From Alphaproteobacteria bacterium (lineage in GTDB: Bacteria; Pseudomonadota; Alphaproteobacteria; JAJFIK01): DNA of 34,744 bases. This document shows positions 1 to 8,917 of this stretch, piece by piece (position 1 is the stretch's first letter; each line of letters begins with the position of its first letter). The notes below the pieces were generated by a model, which was not told where the DNA came from, ran no database searches, and saw only the letters and a program-made list of their open reading frames with translations. The translations under genes were made by a program, and so were the position numbers. The stretch spans positions 1 through 34,744 of the forward strand of contig JANQLJ010000010.1 of assembly GCA_028280665.1 (NCBI GenBank). Reading direction: 5' to 3'.

Positions 1-527
1 TGTAGTTCTTGACCGAATCGCCCCACACGGCGGCGTTCGGGATGATGATCTGCACATTGTCGGCGGTGGCAAGCTCGGTGGTAAAAAGCGTCAGCCCCTT
101 GACCGTTCCCGCGTGCCCCGCGACCTCCACAAACTGCCCGGTGTTGAAAGGCCGGAAGATCAGCAGCATGACCCCGGCAGCAACGTTGGAAAGCGTGCCC
201 TGCAAGGCAAGACCGACCGCAAGGCCGGCGGCGCCGAGCACGGCAATGAAACTTGTGGTCTCAATCCCGAACTGGGCGAGTACCGCCAGAATGGTGATGG
301 CGATAATGGTGTAGCGCGCGAGGCTTGCCAGAAACGCCGTCAGCAACTGATCGAAATCGGGAAGCCTGCCCAGCACGCGCTTGATCCAGTTGCGGATGCG
401 CGCGGCGATCCAGAAACCAATGCTGAGGACCAGAATGGCGCCCAAAAGGTTCAGCCCCATTTCGCTCACGGTGGGGATCAGCCAGTCCATGAATTCTTGC
501 ATTTGTTCTTCGGACGCTTCAGGCATC
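1..527 (-). CDS. Mechanosensitive ion channel, MscS family (partial, runs off the left edge)
   Basis: Minus-strand translation from ATG at 527: MPEASEEQMQEFMDWLIPTVSEMGLNLLGAILVLSIGFWIAARIRNW... AVLGAAGLAVGLALQGTLSNVAAGVMLLIFRPFNTGQFVEVAGHAGTVKGLTLFTTELATADNVQIIIPNAAVWGDSVKNY; typical MscS core. Absent from the ORF track because it lacks a stop in the window. Confidence 0.93.
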
Positions 528-664
528 GGGGCTTCCTCTTAAGGGCAATGGTTGCGTGCAATGATCGAGTTAGATGGCGACGAGCTTCATAGCCTTTCGG
601 GGCCCGCCCCGCCAATAGGCGCGCGCACTTTTCGTGGCCTAGGCCAAGCCCCTATAGTCCCTCC

Positions 665-3160
665 ATGGACGTGACCCTCTCCGCCAAGGCCGACCTGCTG
701 CCGCCGGTTTTCGCAAGTTGGTTCGCCGCGCGCGGCTGGCGGCCCCGGTCGCATCAGCTGGAGCTGTTGGAAAAATCGCTGGCGGGGCGCTCGTCGCTGC
801 TGATCGCGCCCACCGGCGGTGGTAAAACCCTGGCCGGGTTTCTGCCGAGCCTGATTGAGCTTGCGGATCGTGGGCGCCGCAAGCCCGGCACGCCGGCGCA
901 AATGGGCGGCACGCACACGCTTTACATTTCGCCCCTAAAGGCGCTTGCGGTGGATATCGCGCGCAATCTTGAAGAGCCCATCGCCGAGATGGGGCTTCCC
1001 ATCAAGGTGGAGACCCGTACCGGCGATACGCCCGCCGGGCGGCGCCAGCGCCAGAAAATCTCCCCGCCGGATGTTTTGCTTACGACGCCCGAACAGCTCG
1101 CGCTTCTGCTCGCCTACAAGGACGCGCGGCGGTTCTTCCGCTCGCTCAAATGCGTGATCCTTGACGAGCTGCACGCGCTCGTCACCTCAAAGCGCGGCGA
1201 TCTGCTGGCGCTCAATCTGGCGCGGCTTGAAGACCTCGTGCCGGGCGCGCGGCGCATTGGCCTTTCCGCAACCGTTCAGACCCCGGACGATCTTCGCCGC
1301 TTTCTAATGCCGCAAGGCGAAGAAGAACAGCTCGCCGATCTCGTGCTCGGCAAGGCTGGCACCGCCCCCCGCGTCACGGTGCTGGCGAGCGAGGCGCATA
1401 TTCCGTGGTCCGGTCATTCGGCGCGGCACGCGGTGCCGGAAGTTTATAACGCCATTCAGGCGGCGGACCTGACGCTCGTCTTCGTGAACACGCGCAGCCA
1501 GGCGGAGATTATCTTTCAGGAACTTTGGCGGCTTAACGATGCGAACCTGCCCATCGCGCTTCACCACGGCTCGCTGGCGAAAGAACAGCGCCGCAAGGTG
1601 GAAGCGGCCATGGCGTCGGGCAAGCTCAAGGCCGTGGTCTGTACTTCCACGCTTGATCTGGGGATCGACTGGGGCGAGGTGGACCTTGTGGTCCATGTGG
1701 GCGCGCCCAAAGGCGCAAGCCGGCTTTTGCAGCGCATCGGCCGCGCCAATCACCGCATGGACGAGCCCTCCCGCGCGCTTCTGGTGCCGTCGAACCGTTT
1801 TGAGGTGATGGAATGCACTGCCGCCCGCGAAGCGGCGGAGAAGAACATTCTCGACGGCGCGCCGCCGCGCAAGGGCGCGCTCGATGTCCTTGCGCAGCAC
1901 GTGCTGGGGGCGGCGTGTGCCGAGCCCTTCGATCTTGTGGAACTCTATAACCAGGTGCGCCGCGCCACTCCGTATCAGGATCTTCCTTATGAGGACTTTG
2001 AAGCGGTGGTGGATTTTGTCGCCACTGGGGGCTATGCGCTCCGCACCTACGACCGCTTCCGCCGCATCGTAAAAACCCCCGAGGGGCGGTATCGGGTGGC
2101 AAATCCGCAAATCGCCCAGCGCTACCGTATGAATGTGGGCACGATTGTGGAATCGCCTGCGCTCAAGGTGCGGCTGGTAAAACCGGGGCGCGGAAAGACG
2201 GCGCGCGGCGGCCGCGTGCTGGGCGAGGTGGAAGAATGGGTCATCGACCAGCTCGCGCCGGGGGAGACGTTTTTGTTCGCAGGAGAAGTTCTGCGCTTCG
2301 AGCGTCTTCACGAAACCGAGGCCTTCGTCTCGCGCACCTCCGACGACAACCCGATGATCCCCAGTTTCTACGGCGGCAAGTTTCCGCTTTCCACTTATCT
2401 GGCCGAGCGCGTGCGCCACATTGTCTCGAACCCGTCCGAGTGGCAGGGCCTGCCCGGGCCCGTCGCCGAATGGCTCGAGATTCAGCGGCGCAAGTCGGTG
2501 CTCCCCAAACCGGGCGAGATGCTTGTGGAAACCTTCCCCCGGGGCGGCAAGCACTATCTCGTTTGCTATCCGTTCGAAGGCCGCCTTGCCCACCAGACCC
2601 TCGGCATGTTGCTCACCCGGCGGCTTGAGCGCATGCGGCTCCACCCCATGGGGTTTGTTGCCAATGAATACGCGCTTTCCATTTGGGGGCTCGAGGACAT
2701 GAGCGGCCTCGACATGGACGCGCTTTTTGACGAGGACATGCTGGGGGACGATCTTGAAAACTGGCTGGGCGAGTCGGCGCTCTTAAAGCGCACCTTCCGC
2801 GACTGTGCGGTGATCGCCGGTCTTATCGAGCGGCGCTTTCCGGGTCAGGAAAAAACCGGGCGGCAAGTGACCTTTTCGTCGGACTTGATTTATGACGTCC
2901 TGCGCGAGCATGAGCCCGATCACGTTCTTTTGCGCGCGACCTATGCGGACGCGGCGGGGGGTTTTCTCGACATTGCGCGGCTTGGCGACGCGCTGCATAG
3001 AATCAAGGGCAATATCGTGCAGCGGACCCTTGAGCGCATATCCCCGCTCGCCGTGCCGGTGATGCTGGAGATCGGCAAGGTTCCCATTTACGGTGAGGCG
3101 AACGAGGCGCTGTTGCGCGAGATCTCGGAAAGCCAACTGATCAAAGAGGCGATGGAATAA
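665..3160 (+). CDS. Ligase-associated DNA damage response DEXH-box (Lhr-like) helicase
   Basis: 831 aa; Walker A APTGGGKT, DEXH-type motif ILDELH, SATVQTPDDL, QRIGRANHR helicase motif VI; followed directly by PdeM-like ORF. Confidence 0.93.
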   Translation: MDVTLSAKADLLPPVFASWFAARGWRPRSHQLELLEKSLAGRSSLLIAPTGGGKTLAGFLPSLIELADRGRRKPGTPAQMGGTHTLYISPLKALAVDIARNLEEPIAEMGLPIKVETRTGDTPAGRRQRQKISPPDVLLTTPEQLALLLAYKDARRFFRSLKCVILDELHALVTSKRGDLLALNLARLEDLVPGARRIGLSATVQTPDDLRRFLMPQGEEEQLADLVLGKAGTAPRVTVLASEAHIPWSGHSARHAVPEVYNAIQAADLTLVFVNTRSQAEIIFQELWRLNDANLPIALHHGSLAKEQRRKVEAAMASGKLKAVVCTSTLDLGIDWGEVDLVVHVGAPKGASRLLQRIGRANHRMDEPSRALLVPSNRFEVMECTAAREAAEKNILDGAPPRKGALDVLAQHVLGAACAEPFDLVELYNQVRRATPYQDLPYEDFEAVVDFVATGGYALRTYDRFRRIVKTPEGRYRVANPQIAQRYRMNVGTIVESPALKVRLVKPGRGKTARGGRVLGEVEEWVIDQLAPGETFLFAGEVLRFERLHETEAFVSRTSDDNPMIPSFYGGKFPLSTYLAERVRHIVSNPSEWQGLPGPVAEWLEIQRRKSVLPKPGEMLVETFPRGGKHYLVCYPFEGRLAHQTLGMLLTRRLERMRLHPMGFVANEYALSIWGLEDMSGLDMDALFDEDMLGDDLENWLGESALLKRTFRDCAVIAGLIERRFPGQEKTGRQVTFSSDLIYDVLREHEPDHVLLRATYADAAGGFLDIARLGDALHRIKGNIVQRTLERISPLAVPVMLEIGKVPIYGEANEALLREISESQLIKEAME

Positions 3161-3853
3161 GTGGAGAACGGCTGCGCGAAAATCGCGGTTCTGGACGAGG
3201 TGCTGCTGGGCGATCCCACCGGCGCTGCCTTCTGGCCCGCGCGCGGCGTTCTGCTTGTCGCCGATCTTCACTTTGAGAAAGGCTCGGCCTTCGCCGCCAA
3301 GGGGCAGATGCTGCCGCCTTATGACACCCGCGCCACATTGCAGGCGCTTGGCGTGGCCATTGCGCGGCACCAGCCGCAGACGGTGATTGCGCTGGGCGAT
3401 TCCTTTCACGACGGCGAAGCGGGCGAGCGCATTTCCCATGAGGACTTGAGCGCTATTCAAGAGCTTACTGCAAATCTTCATTGGATCTGGCTGACCGGCA
3501 ATCACGACGAGGTGCTGCCCGGCGGGATCGGCGGGGAGGTAGCAGTTGAGCTCGACCTCGGCCCGCTGACTTTGCGGCACGAGCCGCGCGCGGGTGAGGC
3601 ACTGGGCGAGATTGCGGGGCACCTCCACCCCGCCGCCATTGTCCGTACACGGAGCCGGAACCTGCGGCGGCGCTGTTTCGCAGGCGATGGGCGCCGCCTT
3701 ATCCTGCCGGCCTTTGGCGCTTTTACCGGTGGGCTCGATATCACGGACGCGGCGTTTGCCGGGCTTTTTTGCGCGGCGCCCACGGCCTGGGTCCTCGGCC
3801 GGGACCAAGTTTACGAGATTCCACCGCAAAAAATCGCGCGGGCCGCCCTTTAG
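3161..3853 (+). CDS. pdeM: Ligase-associated DNA damage response endonuclease PdeM (calcineurin-like phosphoesterase)
   Basis: 230 aa, GTG start abutting the helicase stop; phosphoesterase motifs DLHFEKG, GDSFHD, GNHDE, GHLHP. Confidence 0.9.
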   Translation: MENGCAKIAVLDEVLLGDPTGAAFWPARGVLLVADLHFEKGSAFAAKGQMLPPYDTRATLQALGVAIARHQPQTVIALGDSFHDGEAGERISHEDLSAIQELTANLHWIWLTGNHDEVLPGGIGGEVAVELDLGPLTLRHEPRAGEALGEIAGHLHPAAIVRTRSRNLRRRCFAGDGRRLILPAFGAFTGGLDITDAAFAGLFCAAPTAWVLGRDQVYEIPPQKIARAAL

Positions 3854-4614
3854 TTTCCGCGGAAGATGAAGTTCGCTCCCAGCCCGACGATCAGCGCCAT
3901 GAAAAGCGCCATGAAGCCATAAATAAAAGGAAACTCGTAAGCCAGCGTCGCAAGCCGCCCCTCGATGCCGACCTTGTCGATAGTCAACAGTGCGTTTTGT
4001 GCGCCGATGACGCTTTCGTTTTCAAACAGGAACACGGTGACGTTGTAGGTGCCCTCTTGCACGGTTGCGGGAATGGGGATGCGGGCGCGGAACAAATGCT
4101 CGCCGCGAAAGCGCACCCCTTGCTGGTTTTCGACAACCAGCCCCTCTTCGGTCATAAGTCCGATCATGGCGGCGCGGAACTGCTCGAAGCGTTCCGACTG
4201 GGCGGGGTCGAAGGGCCCATCGGGCAATCCCAAAACGTCCGTGCCAATATCGTAGGAATTGCGGCGGCTCGCCGACATCAGCTCATAGAAGGGCGAGCTG
4301 CTGGCCACATAATAGAAGCTCGGCAGGTCCTCGATGGTCACCGATTGCGTGTTCATCCAGATGCCCGCTATGCGTTCCTTGCGGCGCACGGCGATGGTTT
4401 CCGGCGGCCCTTGCACCACCACCGCAATATCGAAGGGGCCCGTGCCGTCTTCGGGCAAATCTTCAATGGTGCCGAAGACGATAATCTCGGTTCCCGTGAA
4501 ACTCGAGGTAAGCGAGATGTGGTGGTCGGAAAGATCGGCCACCAGGCGCTGGGCCGCCGCGCCGGTGGGCGCGAGCACGAGCAAAAGCGTGAAGAGGTAT
4601 ATGAGTGGTCTCAT
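3850..4614 (-). CDS. TIGR02186-type secreted/membrane-anchored protein of unknown function
   Basis: Internal start of the 564-aa ORF: MRPLIYLFTLLLVLAPTGAAAQRLVADLSDHHISLTSSFTGTEIIVFG..., signal peptide and C-terminal TM; ATG overlaps upstream TauE stop (TGATG). Confidence 0.8.
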   Translation of the reverse strand: MRPLIYLFTLLLVLAPTGAAAQRLVADLSDHHISLTSSFTGTEIIVFGTIEDLPEDGTGPFDIAVVVQGPPETIAVRRKERIAGIWMNTQSVTIEDLPSFYYVASSSPFYELMSASRRNSYDIGTDVLGLPDGPFDPAQSERFEQFRAAMIGLMTEEGLVVENQQGVRFRGEHLFRARIPIPATVQEGTYNVTVFLFENESVIGAQNALLTIDKVGIEGRLATLAYEFPFIYGFMALFMALIVGLGANFIFRGN

Positions 4615-5531
4615 CAATGCGCTATCGCCCCCAGCGAGAATGGATTTGCGGGCTCGGCGATAAGCCCATAGGCGAGCCGCGCGCAAACGAAGATCACGAG
4701 GATGGCGAGGAGCGCGCGCAGTTGCTCGCTCCTCAGCCGCGCGCCCACGCGTACACCGAACTGCACGCCCACCACGCTGCCCACCAGCAAGAAGAAGGCG
4801 AGCACCATGTCCACGGTCTGGTTCGCCACCGCGTGCAGCATGGTGACGAAGGCGGTCACGAACAGAATCTGAAACAGCGAGGTCCCGATCACCACATTGG
4901 TCGGCATACGGAGGATATAGATCATCGCCGGCACCATAATAAAGCCGCCGCCCACGCCCATGATGGAAGCAAGCAGGCCCACCAGAACCCCGATGCCGAG
5001 CGGGGGGATGGCGCTGATATAAAGCCGCGAGCGGTGAAACCGCATCTTGAGCGGCAGGCCGTGCACCCAATTGTGCTGGCCGGGACGGCGCGCAAGGCTC
5101 GCGCCGCGGTCGGCGGTGCGCATGGCGCCGAGGGATTCGACCAGCATCAGGCTGCCGATGGCGCCGAGAAAAATCACGTAAGACAGCGAAATGATGAGGT
5201 CGATCTGCCCCAGCTCGCGCAGATAGCGGAAGATCCATACGCCAGCGGATGATCCGATCAGCCCGCCGGCGAGCAGCACGCTGCCCATTTTGAAATCGAC
5301 CGCCCGCCGCCGCCAATGGGCGCCGACGCCCGCCGCCGAGGAGGCGACGATCTGATTGGCTTCCGTGGCGACGGCGACCGAGGGCGGCACGCCGGTAAAG
5401 ATCAAAAGCGGTGTCATTAGAAAGCCGCCGCCCACGCCGAACATGCCCGACAAAAATCCGACCCCTCCGCCCATCGCCACAAGCAAAAGGATGTTTACGG
5501 ATAATTCGGCGATCGGCAGATAGACCTGCAT
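4614..5531 (-). CDS. Sulfite exporter TauE/SafE family protein
   Basis: MQVYLPIAELSVNILLLVAMGGGVGFLSGMFGVGGGFLMTPLLIFTGVPP...; TauE/SafE glycine-rich GVGGGF motifs duplicated; polytopic. Confidence 0.9.
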   Translation of the reverse strand: MQVYLPIAELSVNILLLVAMGGGVGFLSGMFGVGGGFLMTPLLIFTGVPPSVAVATEANQIVASSAAGVGAHWRRRAVDFKMGSVLLAGGLIGSSAGVWIFRYLRELGQIDLIISLSYVIFLGAIGSLMLVESLGAMRTADRGASLARRPGQHNWVHGLPLKMRFHRSRLYISAIPPLGIGVLVGLLASIMGVGGGFIMVPAMIYILRMPTNVVIGTSLFQILFVTAFVTMLHAVANQTVDMVLAFFLLVGSVVGVQFGVRVGARLRSEQLRALLAILVIFVCARLAYGLIAEPANPFSLGAIAH

Positions 5532-5613
5532 GAGTAAGCGCCACTCCGCACCCCCGCGCGGGTGGACGTCTCTGCCGGTCCCGCCGGATTTTGTGTGTCT
5601 AGGTTTCTCCCGC

Positions 5614-8529
5614 TCAGCCCCGCCCGCCGCGCGAGGCAAGTTCGATTTCGAGACGGGAAATCAACTCTGGAGTAACACGGCCCGTGACCGCGATGCCAGC
5701 AGTCCGTTCAAAGGCGCGAATGGCTTCCGTGGTGCGCGGGCCGGTCACGCCGTCGGCGGGCCCGGGGTCATAGCCCATGAGCGAGAGCAGATACTGAGTC
5801 CGGGCGATCTCCGCAGGGCTCGGGCCAAGGGGGCGGGAGATGGAGAACTGGCCGTTGGCTTCGGGATCGCGCGGGCGCGGGCGCCAGCGCACCACCGCCT
5901 CATCGATGCGAGTGCGCACGTTTTCCTCAAGACGGCCCCCGAGCACCACGCGGCGGTTCGCCGCTTCCGTATCGCCGCCCCGTTCGGCGATGGCATACCA
6001 GAGATAGGCCTGGCGCAAATCGGTGCGCACGCCAAAACCCCGTTCGAACAGCACCGCCAGATTATACTGGGAATCGCGGACATCGTAGGCGGCGGCTTCG
6101 GCGAACCAGCGCGCGGCTTCGGCATAGCTGGGGGCGCCGCCGATGGCGCCGTCCGCGTAAAGGATCGCAAGACTGTGCATGGCCCGGGCGTTGCCGCCTT
6201 GGGCTGCCCGCTCGTACCAATCGCGCGCGGCGTTTGTGTCTTGGGGAACCCCCAGGCCCGCTTCGTAAAGGGCACCCAGTTGGAACTCGGCCGCGGTCAG
6301 GCCCGCCTCGGCGGCCTCGCGCAGAAGCTCCGCCGCGCGCGCGTCCGCGCCGCCGGTTTCGAGCAAGGACAGCGCCTCACCATAAAGCTGCTCGGGGCCG
6401 CCCGCCGCCGCCTGCGGTTCAGCCGGTTCAGATGTCGCCGGTTCGGATACGGAGGAGGGTTCGGATGCAGCGGGCTCTGATGCGGTTTGCGTGCTTGGCG
6501 CGGGTACCGCCAGAACCGGCGCGGCGGTTTCCGGTTCAGGCCCGGTTGTTTCGGTTTCGGCCAGAGTGCTTTCCAGGGTGCTTTCGTCCGGCCCGGCGCC
6601 CGCCACCGGGTCGGACATTGCTTCCGGTTCTTCGGCGGGCTCCGGCTCGCTCGGCCGCGCGGGTTCGACCTCGATGGATTGCTCAGGCAGAACCCAGTTG
6701 AGAAACGACAAATCGAGCTGGCCCTGCGACCACAGGCGCCAACCGCTATAGCCGATCAGCCCGACGCTCGTGAGCAACAACACGATCACGAACAGCGCGA
6801 TGGAGGTGCGGACGCCGTAATGGTCGTTGTCATTATCGCTGCCGACCCAGAAAACACCGGTTTCGCTCGGCCGCGCCGCCGCCTCGCGCAGGCCCGCGCT
6901 GTCAGCGGCAAAGCTGGCGGCAACCTGCTCGGGCTCTACGGGCGCGGGGTCTTCAGGTTCCTCGGGCGCTGTTTCTCGAGCAGGGGTATCCGGGGCCGTC
7001 TCGTTGCTGGGGGCAGGGGGCTCTTGGTCGAAAAAGGGTGACCGCTCGGGCAACACCGGCTCGGGCGGTGCGCTGTTGCCAAACTCCTCGCGCAGGGATT
7101 CAATTTCTTGGCGTGCGTCAAGGCCCACCCGGTCGATGCGCGAATCGATATCGCGCGCAAGGTGGTCGAACTGCGCCGCCATCTGATCGAAACGGGCGGC
7201 GATGCGCTCTTCGAACTCCGACATCTCCGGCGCGTTGTGCCCCATGGCGGGCGCTTCCGGTTCCTCGCGCGCGTCCTTCAAATGCTCGACGATCTCGGCC
7301 TGTAAAAGCTCGACCGCCTTGGCGTTCCGCGTCTCAGTGGCATCCAGGCGGTTTGCCAGTTCCTCGTAAAGATCGCGCTGCAAGGTGCCCACCGCGTCCT
7401 TGACGATTTCAGTGGCGTTCGCGGTAACGCGAGATTCAAGCTGCGTGATGTCCTCGTGCAGCTCACGCTGCAGCGCGCCAACCGCGCCCTTGACGGTTTC
7501 CGTGGCGCCGACCGTGACACGGGATTCAAGGCTGACAAGGTCTTCGGCCTTGGCCGTGTTTTCCAGCGCATCGGCAATGCGCTGCTCGACATCGGAAAGT
7601 TTGCTTTCCACCGCTTCCCGTCCGGCGGTGCGTGACGATTCCAGTTGGTCGGAAAGCTCGAACATCCGCTCACGGAGCAAATCGACCGCGGGCGCGATGG
7701 CGTTGTCGCGCTCTGAGATCTCATCGCGCAAGTCCGCGATCACACGCTCGGCCTCGCGCGCGGCGTCCGTTTGCTGCTGGGAGGTGTCGTCTTGCCGCTG
7801 AGAAACTTCATCAAGGCGGCTCACCACCTCGGTCACCGCGCGTTCAAGCCCGCTGATCGCTTCCATGCGGCGGTCGTCGCGGCGTTCGGTCTGGTCGGCC
7901 ACCCGTTCGACCGACCGCTCCACTTGGTCGATGCGCTGGGTAGTTTGGGCGCTGGCTTTGTCAAAGGCTCGGCTGATCTCGCCGAACGAACGCTCGACCC
8001 CCATCATGTCCTGGGCGGAGTCGCGCCGCGCCTCTACGGCAGAAAGCCGCTGGGTGACGTCGGTCAGCGCGCGCTGAATGGCGTGAAGGCCTTCGGTGCT
8101 GGTCTTGCCTGTGTCCGTGCGCCGCCGCGCCGATGCCTCATCAAGCCGGGCGAGCATCGCTTCGAGGGAACGCGAAACTTGGCCGTAGGTATTTTCGGCG
8201 CGGGTATCGGCATCTTCAAGGTGACGGCGCAGCGCATCGATGGAATTGCTGACCGCGCCCAGCTCCACCGTCGGGCGGGCTTCGGGCTCGCCATAGCGGG
8301 CGGATCCGGCGAGAAGGCCGGGGCCGGAACTCGGGGGCTCATTTGTCCGGTAGCCGAGCGAACCAGCTTGCGTGACGGTCGAAGCGCTGCCGCCGGCGCC
8401 TTGGCCTTCCAGAATCTTCTGGTTCAGCCAAGCCCCTAACGTCATCCCGGCGCTCCGGGCCGCCCGTTTCGCCGCTTCGCGGGCATCAGGATCAACCCCT
8501 TTTACACTCCAAGGGATCGCAGGTTTCAT
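5614..8529 (-). CDS. PodJ-like protein: coiled coil, single TM, SEL1-like repeats, C-terminal peptidoglycan-binding domain
   Basis: 971 aa; N-term MKPAIPWSVKGVDPDAREAAKRAARSAGMTLGAWLNQKI, long coiled coil, TM SIALFVIVLLLTSVGLIGYSGW, SEL1 units (AAEFQLGALYEAGLGVPQDTNAARDWYERAA), PG-binding end (YLLSLMGYDPGPADGVTGPRTTEAIRAFE). Confidence 0.88.
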   Translation of the reverse strand: MKPAIPWSVKGVDPDAREAAKRAARSAGMTLGAWLNQKILEGQGAGGSASTVTQAGSLGYRTNEPPSSGPGLLAGSARYGEPEARPTVELGAVSNSIDALRRHLEDADTRAENTYGQVSRSLEAMLARLDEASARRRTDTGKTSTEGLHAIQRALTDVTQRLSAVEARRDSAQDMMGVERSFGEISRAFDKASAQTTQRIDQVERSVERVADQTERRDDRRMEAISGLERAVTEVVSRLDEVSQRQDDTSQQQTDAAREAERVIADLRDEISERDNAIAPAVDLLRERMFELSDQLESSRTAGREAVESKLSDVEQRIADALENTAKAEDLVSLESRVTVGATETVKGAVGALQRELHEDITQLESRVTANATEIVKDAVGTLQRDLYEELANRLDATETRNAKAVELLQAEIVEHLKDAREEPEAPAMGHNAPEMSEFEERIAARFDQMAAQFDHLARDIDSRIDRVGLDARQEIESLREEFGNSAPPEPVLPERSPFFDQEPPAPSNETAPDTPARETAPEEPEDPAPVEPEQVAASFAADSAGLREAAARPSETGVFWVGSDNDNDHYGVRTSIALFVIVLLLTSVGLIGYSGWRLWSQGQLDLSFLNWVLPEQSIEVEPARPSEPEPAEEPEAMSDPVAGAGPDESTLESTLAETETTGPEPETAAPVLAVPAPSTQTASEPAASEPSSVSEPATSEPAEPQAAAGGPEQLYGEALSLLETGGADARAAELLREAAEAGLTAAEFQLGALYEAGLGVPQDTNAARDWYERAAQGGNARAMHSLAILYADGAIGGAPSYAEAARWFAEAAAYDVRDSQYNLAVLFERGFGVRTDLRQAYLWYAIAERGGDTEAANRRVVLGGRLEENVRTRIDEAVVRWRPRPRDPEANGQFSISRPLGPSPAEIARTQYLLSLMGYDPGPADGVTGPRTTEAIRAFERTAGIAVTGRVTPELISRLEIELASRGGRG

Positions 8530-8578
8530 CCGAATCGCTATGCGTTTGAACAGGCGGCAAGAATCTAGCGATGGGCTT

Positions 8579-8611
8579 ATTTAGTGTAAACCCGCGCGCT
8601 TCACACTAAAT
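8579..8611. repeat. Inverted repeat ATTTAGTGT-N15-ACACTAAAT upstream of the PodJ-like gene
   Basis: Perfect 9-bp arms at 8579-8587 and 8603-8611. Confidence 0.85.
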
Positions 8612-8701
8612 CTTGCGAATCACCTCTTGTGGCCTGCCTGCCGCTTGTCAATGCCGTTCATTGTCGGTGGCCACCGAACCCCGAGGATGGCCCACGCGCT
8701 G

Positions 8702-8717
8702 TTAATTCCCAGTTAAC
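8702..8717. promoter_or_regulatory. CtrA full-site candidate TTAA-N7-TTAAC
   Basis: TTAATTCCCAGTTAAC read directly; the reverse strand also reads TTAACTGGGAATTAAC. Confidence 0.65.
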
Positions 8718-8845
8718 CTTGTTTTTCAAGGGCACGGGGCAGCCCGCCGCAGGCGAGCGCACGCAATAATATATCAAGCATGCGACATAATTTTGCTGGT
8801 TCAGCGCGTTGAACTTGTCAGAAGTTAACGATAGGTAAAGCATGA

Positions 8846-8874
8846 TTGACGCTTACGTCAGCGGTATCTAATCT
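8846..8874 (+). promoter_or_regulatory. Promoter with overlapping LiuR-type operator
   Basis: TTGACG-N17-TAATCT; palindrome TGACGCTTACGTCA at 8847-8860 spans the -35 and spacer, 44 nt upstream of the MerR ORF. Confidence 0.65.
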
Positions 8875-8917
8875 CCCCTCACCATTCCGGCAGGCCAACC
8901 AGCAAGGGGGAAGCGAC

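Noticed and set aside
1304-2644. 446-aa minus-strand ORF
   Set aside because: Antisense shadow of the helicase gene; composition artefact with no recognisable domain.
3850-5544. 564-aa ORF as a single protein
   Set aside because: The first ~255 residues are the out-of-frame shadow of the TauE gene; only the part from 4614 (signal peptide) reads as a protein.
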